A stretch of 9,293 nucleotides of DNA from NCBI GenBank assembly GCA_021823875.1, contig JAKAMD010000114.1, forward strand, positions 1-9,293, in the 5' to 3' direction. Below the pieces are notes generated by a model, which saw only the letters and a list, made by a program, of their open reading frames with translations, made no database searches and had not been told where the DNA came from. The stretch's first letter is position 1; each line of letters begins with the position of its first letter. Of the stretch, positions 1 to 6,342 are shown piece by piece. The position numbers and the translations under genes are program-made. The stretch is from Pseudomonadota bacterium. Its GTDB lineage: Bacteria > Pseudomonadota > Alphaproteobacteria > Rhizobiales > Xanthobacteraceae.

Positions 1-14
1 GGGCCCGTGCCGCT

Positions 15-42
15 AATAATACCTGCAAGCGCTGAGGCTTGC
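15..42 (+). promoter_or_regulatory. Candidate promoter -10 and inverted-repeat operator of the MarR gene
   Basis: AATAAT at 15-20 matches the -10 consensus at five of six positions. It is followed by an inverted repeat with perfect 6-base arms, GCAAGC (25-30) and GCTTGC (37-42), separated by six bases. The repeat would cover the transcription start and end just before the GGAG of the MarR gene. Its 18-base length suits a MarR dimer, so autorepression is a reasonable inference. The -35 element would fall outside the window, so the promoter cannot be completed here. Confidence 0.4.
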
Positions 43-59
43 GGAGAAATGGACGGTTG

Positions 60-536
60 ATGCAGCGGGACAAGGTGAAAACGGCGGCTCCTACGGGCGC
101 GGCCGACGCCGACAGGGCAGTGATCGACAGCTATGTGCTCGACGATCAGGTCGGCTTTCTCATGCGGGTGGCCACGCAGCGCCACACCGCGATCTTCGCT
201 GCGCGCATGATCGAGGGGCTGACCCCGACCCAATTTTCCGCGCTCGCCAAGCTCTATACGGTCGGGCCTTGTTCGCAGAACCATCTCGGCCGCCTGATAT
301 ATCTCGACGCCGCCACCATCAAGGGCGTGGTCGACCGGCTGGGTGCGCGTGGCTTCATTACCGCGCTGGCCGATCCCAAGGACCGGCGCCGGCGCGCGGT
401 CGCGCTGACCGAGCGCGGCCGCGAGGTCATCGAGGCGGCCATCAAGGTGGCGACCGGCATCACCGCCGCCACGCTGGCGCCGCTGACGCCGGACGAGCAG
501 GCCGCGGTGGTGAGGCTTTTGCGGAAACTCGGCTGA
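60..536 (+). CDS. MarR-family transcriptional regulator
   Basis: Predicted 158-residue cytoplasmic DNA-binding protein of the MarR family, which usually acts as a dimeric repressor released by small, often aromatic, ligands. The winged helix-turn-helix covers roughly residues 54-120: the recognition region runs from CSQNHLGRL (71-79) to VDRLGARGFI (91-100), followed by the wing DPKDRRRRAVALTERG (105-120), a hallmark of the family. Flanking helices would form the dimer interface. I chose the ATG at 60 because GGAG lies upstream at 43-46, although the 13-base spacing is long; an in-frame TTG at 39 would add seven residues. The gene ends 12 bases before the stop of the convergent molybdenum-hydroxylase operon, so it does not share a promoter with it. 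Control of that operon is possible but is only inferred from proximity. A lone cysteine (Cys71) sits at the start of the recognition region; whether it senses anything is unknown. Confidence 0.93.
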   Translation: MQRDKVKTAAPTGAADADRAVIDSYVLDDQVGFLMRVATQRHTAIFAARMIEGLTPTQFSALAKLYTVGPCSQNHLGRLIYLDAATIKGVVDRLGARGFITALADPKDRRRRAVALTERGREVIEAAIKVATGITAATLAPLTPDEQAAVVRLLRKLG

Positions 537-548
537 GTTATTTGCCAC

Positions 549-1040
549 TCATCGTGCCGGCCGGTTGCCGCGCATCTGTTGCGCCGCCGCGCGCACCGCC
601 TTGACGATGTTCTGATAGCCGGTGCAGCGGCAGAGGTTGGACGACAAGACGTCGAGCAGATCATCGTCGGATATATCGGGCTCGCGCTCCAACACGCCGA
701 CCGCCAGCATCAGGAAACCCGGCGTGCAGAAGCCGCATTGCAGGCCGTGGTGTTCCATGAAGGCCTGCTGCAGGGGATGCAGCGTATCGCCGTCCGCCAG
801 GCCTTCGACGGTGCGGATGCTCTTGCCGTCCGCCTGTACGGCGAACATCAGGCACGCACGCACCGGCTCGCCGTCGACCAGCACGGTGCAGGCGCCGCAG
901 GCGCCATGCTCGCAGCCGAGATGCGTGCCGGTCTGCCCGCAATCCTCGCGGATGGCGTCGGCCAGCGTGCGGCGCGGCTCGACCGCAATGGCGTAATCGC
1001 GGCCGTTGATGTGAAGCGTGATGGCGGTTTTTTCGCTCAT
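549..1040 (-). CDS. Molybdenum hydroxylase [2Fe-2S] subunit (CoxS/XdhA-like)
   Basis: Small electron-transfer subunit of a heterotrimeric xanthine dehydrogenase-family enzyme, 163 residues, typical for the family. It carries electrons from the molybdenum site to the FAD subunit through two [2Fe-2S] clusters. The plant-type cluster ligands are Cys43, Cys48, Cys51 and Cys63 (within CEHGACGAC and VRAC). The second, helical cluster uses Cys102, Cys105, Cys137 and Cys139 (CGFC and CRCTGYQNIV). All eight cysteines are present, so it should be functional. I chose the ATG at 1040 because it overlaps the stop of the large-subunit gene as ATGA and follows GGAGAAAGG; an upstream in-frame start at 1064 would lie inside the previous gene. 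It is the last gene of the operon and is convergent with the MarR gene. Confidence 0.95.
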   Translation of the reverse strand: MSEKTAITLHINGRDYAIAVEPRRTLADAIREDCGQTGTHLGCEHGACGACTVLVDGEPVRACLMFAVQADGKSIRTVEGLADGDTLHPLQQAFMEHHGLQCGFCTPGFLMLAVGVLEREPDISDDDLLDVLSSNLCRCTGYQNIVKAVRAAAQQMRGNRPAR

Positions 1041-3394
1041 ACGCCGCCTTTCTCCGCTCCCCACAAGGGGGAGGGCGAAGAAAGATTGCGCAACGCCGCG
1101 CGGATGCGCTGCGGCGTTGCTGGTATTTCATCGATGGTGACGCCGAACGCCACAAGCGCATCGTTGATCGCGTTGATCACCGCCGCCGGCGCGCCGATGG
1201 TGCCACCTTCTCCCAGGCCCTTCGCCTCGGTGACCGAATTGGGGCTCGGCGTCGTCAGATGATGCATGTCGATTTCCGGCACGTCGCGCGCGGTCGGTGG
1301 CAGGTAATCGGCCAGCGATGCGGTGAGGATCGTGCCGGTATCGTCGTAGATGATCTCCTCCAGCAGCGCATTGCCGATGCCTTGCGCCACGCCGCCGTGC
1401 ACTTGGCCGTCGGCGATCATCGGATTGATGATGCGGCCGGCATCCTCCGCCACCAGGAATTTCTCGATCTTCACCTGTCCGGTTTCGATATCGACCTCGA
1501 CGATGGCGACATGGCAGGCATTGGAGAAGGTGCCAGGCGGATCGTAGAAGCCCTCGTCGGTGAGGCCGGGCTCGATGCCGTCGTAAAGATGGCTCTGTGT
1601 ATGGGCCTCGTGCGCGAGTGTCGCGATCGGCACCGAACGGTCGGTGCCGATGACCTTGGCGGTGCCATCTTCCAGCACGATGTCGTGCGGGGCGGCTTCC
1701 AAGATGTGGCTGGCGAGTTTGAGTAACTTGGTGCGCACCTTGCGCGCCGCGATCAGCGTGGCGCCGCCGGAGATCACCAGCGAGCGGCTGGCGAAAGTGC
1801 CCCAGCCATAAGGCGCGCGGTCGGTGTCGCCGTGCACGACCTTGATCATGTCGGGGCTGATGCCGAGCTCGTCGGCGACGATCTGCGCCAGCGTTGTGCG
1901 CAGGCCCTGGCCGTGCGGCGAAGCGCCGATGCGCGCCTCGACGAGGCCGGACTGATCGACCGAGACGACCACCGTCTCCCAGCCGGGCGTGATCGCCATG
2001 CCCCGTTCGACAAAGGTCGCGGTGCCGTAACCGGTGCGCTCGCAGAAGGTGGCGAAGCCGATGCCGAGATGACGGCCTTGCGCGCGCGCTTCGCTCTGGC
2101 GGGCCCGGAAAGCGGGCAGGTCGATCGCTTTCGCCACCACGTCCAAAGTCTGCCTGTAGCTCGCCTCGTCCAACTCGAGCCCATAGGCGGTGGTGTAGGG
2201 GAAGCGGTCGACCAGGTTGCGGCGGCGGATCTCGACCACGTCGAGCCCGAATGCCGCCGCCGCCTTGTCCATCAGCCGTTCCAGCCCGAAGGCGTTCACC
2301 GGACGCGACACGCCGCGATAGGGCGCGATGGTGCAGGTGTTGGTGACGACGCCGCGCGCGCGGCATTCGTAGTGGCGAAAATCGTAGGGGCCGGGCAGTT
2401 CGGCCATGGCCATCAGCGGCTCGATCCCGGCGGTGGTGGGGAAGCAGGAATAGGCGCCGACATTGGCGATGATATCGGCTTTGAGCGCGATCAGCTTGGC
2501 GTCGGCATCGAAGGCGCCGGCGAGGGTGAGGTACTGGTCGCGCGCATGGAAACCTGCGATCAGGTTTTCGCGCCGATCCTCGCGCCAGGCGAACGAACTC
2601 TTGTATTGGCGCGCCAGCCACACCAGCAGCACATATTCGGCGGCGAGCGACATCTTCTGCCCGAAGCCGCCGCCGACATCGGGCGCGATCACGCGCAGGT
2701 CGCTTTCCGCCATGCCGATGAGGTCGGCGATTGCCGTGCGCATGAGATGCGGCATCTGCGTCGCGCAGGTCAGCGTGATGCGGCCGCTTGCGGCGTCATA
2801 GGCGGCATGGCCGCCGCGCGGCTCCATCGGCGTGGCGTTCTGCCGGTGCGAACGCGCCTCGACCGTGACGATTCTGTGTGCGCGCGCCCAGGCGGCGTCG
2901 AAACCGTCGGTCTTGTGCGCGCCTTCCACGATCACATTGCCGGGCACCGTGGCGTGTACCTGCGGCGCATCGGCAGCGAGCGCGGCGCGTCCATCGACGA
3001 TAGCGGCGGTTTCATCAATGGTGAGCACGACCGCGTCGGCGATGTCTTCGGCTTCCTGCTCGCTCGCCGCCACCACGGCGGCGACCGGCTCGCCCACGAA
3101 GCGCACCACACCGTCCGCCAGGATCGGCTGCGCCACCGGCTTGTAATTGAACTTGTGCAGCAGGGGCGCGATTGGCTTTACGCTCGCCAGATTGGCGGCG
3201 GTGATGACCATGGCGCTTTCGGGCGCGCCGATCTTCACGATCCTTCCGGCGGCGACTGGGCTACGGACGAAACGCACCCAATGCGCGGCGGCCAGATCGC
3301 CAGTGAAGTATCCGCGGCCAGTCACCAGCGCGGGATCTTCCAACCGGCGGATGGAGCGGCCGACCCAGCTCATGCCCTTGGATTGCGTGCTCAT
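1037..3394 (-). CDS. Molybdenum hydroxylase large, molybdopterin-binding subunit (CoxL/XdhB-like)
   Basis: Catalytic subunit of a xanthine dehydrogenase-family hydroxylase, 785 residues, normal length. It would hydroxylate an unidentified substrate with water-derived oxygen at a Mo-pterin cofactor. The N-terminal aldehyde oxidase a/b-hammerhead domain covers about 18-130 and the Mo-binding domains the rest. Visible motifs are MEPRGG (190-195), GGGFGQK (241-247), the active-site loop PYRGVSRP (358-365), HGQG (494-497), GDTD (522-525), SRS (536-538) and EAKGLGEGG (723-731), with the expected catalytic base at Glu729. The loop lacks the AYxCSFR signature of genuine (form I) CO dehydrogenase, so CO oxidation is unlikely. 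I chose the ATG at 3394 because conserved sequence (VGRSIRRLEDPALVTGRGYF) begins just after it; the open frame extends to 3670, but that part is antisense to nothing conserved and overlaps the FAD gene. ATG at 3373 is an alternative. The last 13 residues appear repeat-derived. Confidence 0.95.
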   Translation of the reverse strand: MSTQSKGMSWVGRSIRRLEDPALVTGRGYFTGDLAAAHWVRFVRSPVAAGRIVKIGAPESAMVITAANLASVKPIAPLLHKFNYKPVAQPILADGVVRFVGEPVAAVVAASEQEAEDIADAVVLTIDETAAIVDGRAALAADAPQVHATVPGNVIVEGAHKTDGFDAAWARAHRIVTVEARSHRQNATPMEPRGGHAAYDAASGRITLTCATQMPHLMRTAIADLIGMAESDLRVIAPDVGGGFGQKMSLAAEYVLLVWLARQYKSSFAWREDRRENLIAGFHARDQYLTLAGAFDADAKLIALKADIIANVGAYSCFPTTAGIEPLMAMAELPGPYDFRHYECRARGVVTNTCTIAPYRGVSRPVNAFGLERLMDKAAAAFGLDVVEIRRRNLVDRFPYTTAYGLELDEASYRQTLDVVAKAIDLPAFRARQSEARAQGRHLGIGFATFCERTGYGTATFVERGMAITPGWETVVVSVDQSGLVEARIGASPHGQGLRTTLAQIVADELGISPDMIKVVHGDTDRAPYGWGTFASRSLVISGGATLIAARKVRTKLLKLASHILEAAPHDIVLEDGTAKVIGTDRSVPIATLAHEAHTQSHLYDGIEPGLTDEGFYDPPGTFSNACHVAIVEVDIETGQVKIEKFLVAEDAGRIINPMIADGQVHGGVAQGIGNALLEEIIYDDTGTILTASLADYLPPTARDVPEIDMHHLTTPSPNSVTEAKGLGEGGTIGAPAAVINAINDALVAFGVTIDEIPATPQRIRAALRNLSSPSPLWGAEKGGV
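1041..1080 (-). repeat. Repeat-like hairpin forming the 3' end of the large-subunit gene and the ribosome binding site of the next gene
   Basis: CTCCCC (1057-1062) and GGGGAG (1068-1073) form a perfect 6-base stem with a 5-base loop. On the minus strand the surrounding bases resemble the C/T-rich CCCTCCCCCTTGTGGGGAG-type dispersed repeat that I know from many Hyphomicrobiales genomes. Translated in frame it gives the tail SPSPLWGAEKGGV of the large subunit. Further along, the minus strand reads GGAGAAAGG, which serves as the Shine-Dalgarno for the [2Fe-2S] gene. Identity as a dispersed repeat is from memory and needs a genome search. Confidence 0.5.
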
Positions 3395-3408
3395 CGCATT
3401 ATCCGTTT

Positions 3409-3457
3409 GCGCGTGATCTTGTCCGAAAACCGGTTCCCACTTTTCGGGATCATGCGC
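3409..3457 (-). repeat. Palindromic Hyphomicrobiales-type intergenic repeat inside the operon
   Basis: A long imperfect palindrome occupies almost the whole gap between the FAD and large-subunit genes. The inner arms are CCGAAAA (3423-3429) and TTTTCGG (3441-3447). The outer arms are GCGCGTGATC (3409-3418) and GATCATGCGC (3448-3457), with one mismatch and a 4-base bulge. The word CCGAAAA-CCGGTTCCCAC-TTTTCGG is characteristic of a very abundant short palindromic repeat in Rhizobium/Bradyrhizobium-type genomes. Its edge supplies the TGA stop (3450-3452) of the FAD gene. In RNA it would fold into a hairpin between the two cistrons, which could affect message stability or relative translation. 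Confidence 0.75.
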
Positions 3458-4304
3458 TCTGCTCCAGCGCGCGCCGCACCACCGCGCGCACCAAATCGCG
3501 CCGGTAATCGGCGGAGGTCTGGTGATCCTCCATGGCCTCGACTGCTTGCGCGGCCGCTTCGGCGGCGGCGCGGAAGACGGTGTCGCCGGGGGCTTGGCCG
3601 GCGAGCACGGCTTCCGCTTCCGGGATACGACGCGGCGATGGTTCGGCTCCGCCCACGCCGAGGTGCACATCGGTCATCTTGCCGTCTTGCAGGCGATAGA
3701 CGGCGAGCGCGGCGCTCATGGCGAAATCGCCGGCGCGGCGGCTGAACTTGTTGAAGCCGAAACGGGTATCGGGCGCCAGCAGCGGCAGCCGCACCTCGGC
3801 CAGCAATTCGTCCTCGGCGAGCGCGGTCGTCATGATGCCCTGGAAAAAGTCGCGCGCCGCGATCGTGCGTGCGCCGCGCGTGCTGTGCGCCACCAAGGTG
3901 GCGTCGAGCGTCGCCGCCACCAGGCACCATTCGGCAGACGGATCGGCATGCGCCAGGCTGCCGCAGAAGGTGCCGCGTAGGCGGATCGGATAATGCGCGA
4001 TCGCCCGCGCGACCGCGGCGAGCAGGTGCCCGAGCGGATTGTCGACTACCGGCTTATGAAAAGCGGCGTGGCGCACCAAGGCGCCAATGCGCAGCATCTT
4101 GCCGTCATTGGACATGCGGCCGAGCTCGGCGATCTCGTTGATATCGACCAGATGGGCGGGCTTGGCCAGCCGGAACGCCATGATCGGCACTAGGCTCTGC
4201 CCGCCGGCCAAGACGCGGCCTTCCTCGGCGGCGACTGCGCCCAATATCCGGACCGCTTCATCGAGTGTCTTGGGGACGTGCCGAATGAACGGTGCGGGCT
4301 TCAC
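3450..4304 (-). CDS. Molybdenum hydroxylase FAD-binding subunit (CoxM-like)
   Basis: Medium subunit of the heterotrimeric enzyme, 284 residues, normal for the CoxM family. It binds FAD and passes electrons from the iron-sulfur subunit to an acceptor. FAD-binding motifs of the PCMH-type fold are AGGQSLVP (33-40) and GTFCGSLAHADPSAEW (111-126); the latter is the family's TxGGxxxHADPxxE with Cys114 in place of the first glycine. The C-terminal CO dehydrogenase flavoprotein domain covers about 175-278. The start is GTG at 4304, with GGAG 11 bases upstream; the conserved N-terminal pattern (FIRHVPKTLDEAVRIL) begins right after it, so no other start is needed. It is the first gene of the three-gene operon, and its stop codon lies in a palindromic repeat that separates it from the large-subunit gene by 55 bases. 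Confidence 0.95.
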   Translation of the reverse strand: MKPAPFIRHVPKTLDEAVRILGAVAAEEGRVLAGGQSLVPIMAFRLAKPAHLVDINEIAELGRMSNDGKMLRIGALVRHAAFHKPVVDNPLGHLLAAVARAIAHYPIRLRGTFCGSLAHADPSAEWCLVAATLDATLVAHSTRGARTIAARDFFQGIMTTALAEDELLAEVRLPLLAPDTRFGFNKFSRRAGDFAMSAALAVYRLQDGKMTDVHLGVGGAEPSPRRIPEAEAVLAGQAPGDTVFRAAAEAAAQAVEAMEDHQTSADYRRDLVRAVVRRALEQSA

Positions 4305-4317
4305 GCGCGAGGGGTCT

Positions 4318-4361
4318 CCGAAATCGCCGGCATGCTAGCGATGCCGTTTCGGCGAAGTCAA
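4318..4361 (-). promoter_or_regulatory. Candidate promoter with overlapping inverted-repeat operator for the Mo hydroxylase operon
   Basis: On the minus strand TTGACT (4361-4356) is followed after 18 bases by TAGCAT (4337-4332), a fair sigma-70-type pair. This would start transcription near 4325, giving a leader of about 20 bases that contains the GGAG before the GTG start. An inverted repeat, CGGCAT (4328-4333) and ATGCCG (4341-4346), extended by CCGAAA (4318-4323) and TTTCGG (4347-4352) with a 4-base bulge, straddles the -10. It could be a repressor site, or alternatively a terminator-like hairpin for the upstream DUF502 gene, although no T-run follows it. Confidence 0.45.
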
Positions 4362-4392
4362 CGCGAAGTGGTGCGTTCTTGTGGGCGCAGAC

Positions 4393-5094
4393 TCAGGCGT
4401 CGACCGGCTTTTTCTGGACTTGTTTCTGGGTGACGCGCGGCAGGGTTTCTGGTCCCAGCACGCCGAAGGAGAAATAGAGCTTGATCAGCGCGTCGGCGTC
4501 CATGTCGGGAGCGGGAATGACGGCGGATTTCGACACCAGCACCAGCCCGCCCCAGGCCGGCAAGGGCGAGGTCGGCAGGTAGACCAGGAGGCGCGGCTCG
4601 CCGGCCACCTCGAAAGTCTGGTTCGAGGCGAGGAACGCCGGCACGTCGACGCCCTGCTCGCCGCCCAGCCGGCACATGACGACCGGCAGGCCGGTGAGGT
4701 CGGCATCGCGGCGGGCGAACATCCGCACCACCTGCGACACCGGCCGGTAGACCGCGCGGAACACCGGCACCTTGGTCAGCATGTCGTCCAGCGCGTGCTG
4801 TAGCGTGCGCTGCGCCTGGGTGCGCACGGCAAGCCCGAGCAGCCACAGGATGAACAGCATCAGGATGGCGCCGATCAGGAAAGCCGCGTATTCGCGCTGC
4901 GGGCCGACGAAGGCCTCGCCGCCGCTGGTCAAGAGATCGCCGAACCAGGTGCCGGGGCCGAAGGCCGCCACCAGCCAGTTGATGCCCCAGCCGATGATCA
5001 GGATGGTGAGCAGGAAGGGCAATACGACCAGCGAGCCGGCAACCAGATTGCCGATGATGCTCGTGCGCCAGATTCGCCGCAGAACGGGATGCAT
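4393..5094 (-). CDS. DUF502 family inner-membrane protein
   Basis: A 233-residue member of the DUF502 family, whose biochemical role is not established. There are two hydrophobic segments, about 12-44 (long, possibly a hairpin or a tilted helix) and 69-90. A soluble domain follows, carrying the family patterns KVPVFRAVYRPVSQVV (108-123), VYLPTSPLPAWGG (171-183) and MDADALIKLYFSFGVLGPE (198-216). The last of these corresponds to the usual MSxEEAxKLxxSGG motif. The C-terminus is basic and probably flexible. I chose the ATG at 5094 because GAGGTGG lies at 5106-5100 (minus strand), five bases before it; an in-frame start at 5142 would add 16 unconserved residues and include that ribosome binding site. 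It is divergent from the PIG-L gene and 88 bases upstream of the Mo hydroxylase operon on the same strand, which seems to have its own promoter. Confidence 0.92.
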   Translation of the reverse strand: MHPVLRRIWRTSIIGNLVAGSLVVLPFLLTILIIGWGINWLVAAFGPGTWFGDLLTSGGEAFVGPQREYAAFLIGAILMLFILWLLGLAVRTQAQRTLQHALDDMLTKVPVFRAVYRPVSQVVRMFARRDADLTGLPVVMCRLGGEQGVDVPAFLASNQTFEVAGEPRLLVYLPTSPLPAWGGLVLVSKSAVIPAPDMDADALIKLYFSFGVLGPETLPRVTQKQVQKKPVDA

Positions 5095-5109
5095 TGAGGG
5101 ACCACCTCG

Positions 5110-5231
5110 GATTTCAAATGTGGCACGCCCCGGCAGCCTCATGATAACGCGCCGGCGGCCATTTTGGCGACGCCGGCCGGACCGGCAAATATTTATTTGA
5201 AATCGGGCCCCCGGTTATCATATGCCGGTTA
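5110..5231. promoter_or_regulatory. Divergent regulatory region with paired inverted words
   Basis: The 166-base gap between the DUF502 and PIG-L genes is locally A/T-rich and must hold both promoters. The word GATTTCAAAT (5110-5119) recurs as its exact complement ATTTGAAATC (5195-5204), each a near-palindrome. The word ATGATAAC (5141-5148) recurs as GTTATCAT (5214-5221). Each GTTATCAT contains TATCAT, five of six matches to a -10 box, 47 bases (minus) and 39 bases (plus) before the respective start codon. CCGGTTA is also directly repeated at 5211-5217 and 5225-5231. No convincing -35 at standard spacing was found, so the promoter call is tentative. Confidence 0.4.
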
Positions 5232-5260
5232 CAGAATATTAATGTCGGGGAGAGCCGGGA

Positions 5261-6214
5261 ATGCACTCGACACGATGGATCGCCCATGCCTGCCTGGGGC
5301 TTGGGCTTGTTGCTTTCATGGCCGCGCCGGCCATGGCTGCCGATAAGGCGCGGCCGGATAAGGTCGCCTTCTATTTCGCCGCCCATGAGGACGACTGGCA
5401 GCTCTTCATGAATCCGTCGGCTTTCGACGACGTGATCAACGGCGCGCGCAAGACCGTGTTCGTGCATGTCACCGCCGGTGATGCCGGGCTCGGCATGGGC
5501 AGCGGCGGGCGCAAGTTTCCCTTCTATCTCGCGCGCGAGAACGGCGCCGAGACCGCGATCCGCTTCATGGCCGATGCCGATACCAGCCCGGCGATCGAAC
5601 GTGAACAGCACATGGTGTTCAACGGCCATTCGATCTATCGCGTCGCCTACCGCAATACCGTCAGCTATTTTCTGCGCGTGCCGGACGGCAATCCGCAGGG
5701 CAGCGGCTATTACGAGACCGGCTACGAATCGCTCAAGCGGCTGGCGAATGGCGACAACACTCTGTTGGCGGCGATCGACGGCTCGACCGTCTACAGCGGC
5801 TGGAACGATTTTGTCGCCACGCTGCGCGCCATCGTCAGCTATGAGCGCGGCAACGCGGAGCTCATCCAGATCAACGCCGCCGAGCTCGACGCGCACATCA
5901 ACCCCAACGATCATTCCGATCATCTGATGACCGCCCAGGCGGCATATGCGGCGGTGCGCGGCATGTCTTGCGTGCGGCTGGTTTCCTATGTCGACTATGC
6001 CAGCATGAACCTGCCGCCCAATCTCAACGCCGAGCAGCGCGATCTGGAAAGCTCGGTGTTCGCGGTGACGCTGGCCGGCATATTGGCGCTCGACCATCGT
6101 GTCTCCTGGCATCATTACGACGGCCATTTCGTCGGCCGGAACTATTTCCGCGTGGTGCAGGAGGCGGCCGGCTGCGGCCACGAAACCACCGTGATGGCGA
6201 CGGCAAGGCATTAA
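5261..6214 (+). CDS. Secreted PIG-L/LmbE family de-N-acetylase
   Basis: A 317-residue predicted exported zinc-dependent deacetylase of the PIG-L superfamily, whose members remove N-acetyl groups from GlcNAc-containing substrates; this protein's substrate is unknown. A signal peptide covers about 1-26: Arg5, a hydrophobic core LGLGLVAFMAA, and an AMA/AD signal peptidase I site after Ala26. The metal-site motif AHEDDWQLFM (41-50) replaces the common AHPDD; His42 and Asp45 are the expected zinc ligands and Asp44 the general base. The third ligand is His221 in HSDH (218-221). Strands and helices between them fit the Rossmann-like fold. The ATG at 5261 follows GGGGAG at 5245-5250. The gene is divergent from DUF502 and upstream of the membrane acyltransferase, which has its own apparent promoter. 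Export suggests action in the periplasm on envelope or external amino sugars. Confidence 0.88.
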   Translation: MHSTRWIAHACLGLGLVAFMAAPAMAADKARPDKVAFYFAAHEDDWQLFMNPSAFDDVINGARKTVFVHVTAGDAGLGMGSGGRKFPFYLARENGAETAIRFMADADTSPAIEREQHMVFNGHSIYRVAYRNTVSYFLRVPDGNPQGSGYYETGYESLKRLANGDNTLLAAIDGSTVYSGWNDFVATLRAIVSYERGNAELIQINAAELDAHINPNDHSDHLMTAQAAYAAVRGMSCVRLVSYVDYASMNLPPNLNAEQRDLESSVFAVTLAGILALDHRVSWHHYDGHFVGRNYFRVVQEAAGCGHETTVMATARH

Positions 6215-6218
6215 TTTT

Positions 6219-6263
6219 CCGTCATTCCGGGGCGCGGCGCTTTCCGCCGTGCCGCAATGACGG
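6219..6263. repeat. Hairpin-forming intergenic repeat after the PIG-L gene
   Basis: CCGTCATT (6219-6226) and AATGACGG (6256-6263) are perfect 8-base inverted arms enclosing a G/C-rich, partly complementary interior. The sequence begins four bases after the PIG-L stop. The CCGTCATTCCGGGGC start is typical of a dispersed palindromic repeat I know from Bradyrhizobium-type genomes. It may stabilise or end the PIG-L message, but no T-run follows, so it is not a classical intrinsic terminator. Confidence 0.6.
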
Positions 6264-6269
6264 GTCGGG

Positions 6270-6283
6270 TTGACCCAGATCAA
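6270..6283. promoter_or_regulatory. Candidate FNR/FixK-type binding site
   Basis: TTGACCCAGATCAA fits the TTGA-N6-TCAA core bound by FNR, FixK and related CRP-family regulators, and matches nine of ten defined positions of TTGAT-N4-ATCAA. It is centred near -70 relative to the inferred start of the downstream acyltransferase transcript, a distance compatible with upstream (class I) activation. Oxygen-responsive control is an inference from the motif alone. Confidence 0.5.
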
Positions 6284-6310
6284 TATGCGGCCGCCATCTT
6301 GCGGTAGTTT

Positions 6311-6339
6311 TTGACTGCCGCGGTTTCCGCTCCTACCAT
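6311..6339 (+). promoter_or_regulatory. Promoter of the membrane acyltransferase gene, probably giving a leaderless mRNA
   Basis: TTGACT (6311-6316) and TACCAT (6334-6339) are separated by exactly 17 bases, matching five and four of six consensus positions. Transcription would start about seven bases after the -10, at or near the ATG codons at 6343 and 6346. No Shine-Dalgarno is visible before them, which fits a leaderless transcript. Confidence 0.5.
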
Positions 6340-6342
6340 TAA

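Noticed and set aside
3395..3670. In-frame 92-residue N-terminal extension of the large-subunit gene
   Set aside because: It overlaps the FAD gene and the palindromic repeat, shows no conserved sequence, and the family N-terminus begins just after the ATG at 3394.
1832..3745. Long plus-strand open frame (637 codons) opposite the large-subunit gene
   Set aside because: Its product is low-complexity His/Arg/Gly-rich with no recognisable domain. It is the expected antisense shadow of a GC-rich gene.
1037..4304. Annotation as aerobic carbon monoxide dehydrogenase (coxMSL)
   Set aside because: The AYxCSFR loop is absent, the gene order differs and no cox accessory genes are present, so only the superfamily is supported.
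5197..5221. TTGAAA and TATCAT as a complete promoter for the PIG-L gene
   Set aside because: The spacer is only 13 bases, too short for a normal sigma-70 promoter; only the -10-like part is kept as tentative.
6219..6263. Intrinsic terminator after the PIG-L gene
   Set aside because: The hairpin is strong but no run of T follows on either strand, so it is listed as a repeat.
5114..6283. Minus-strand open frame (389 codons) opposite the PIG-L gene
   Set aside because: No domain is recognisable, and it covers the signal peptide, the catalytic motifs and both intergenic regions of a clear plus-strand gene.
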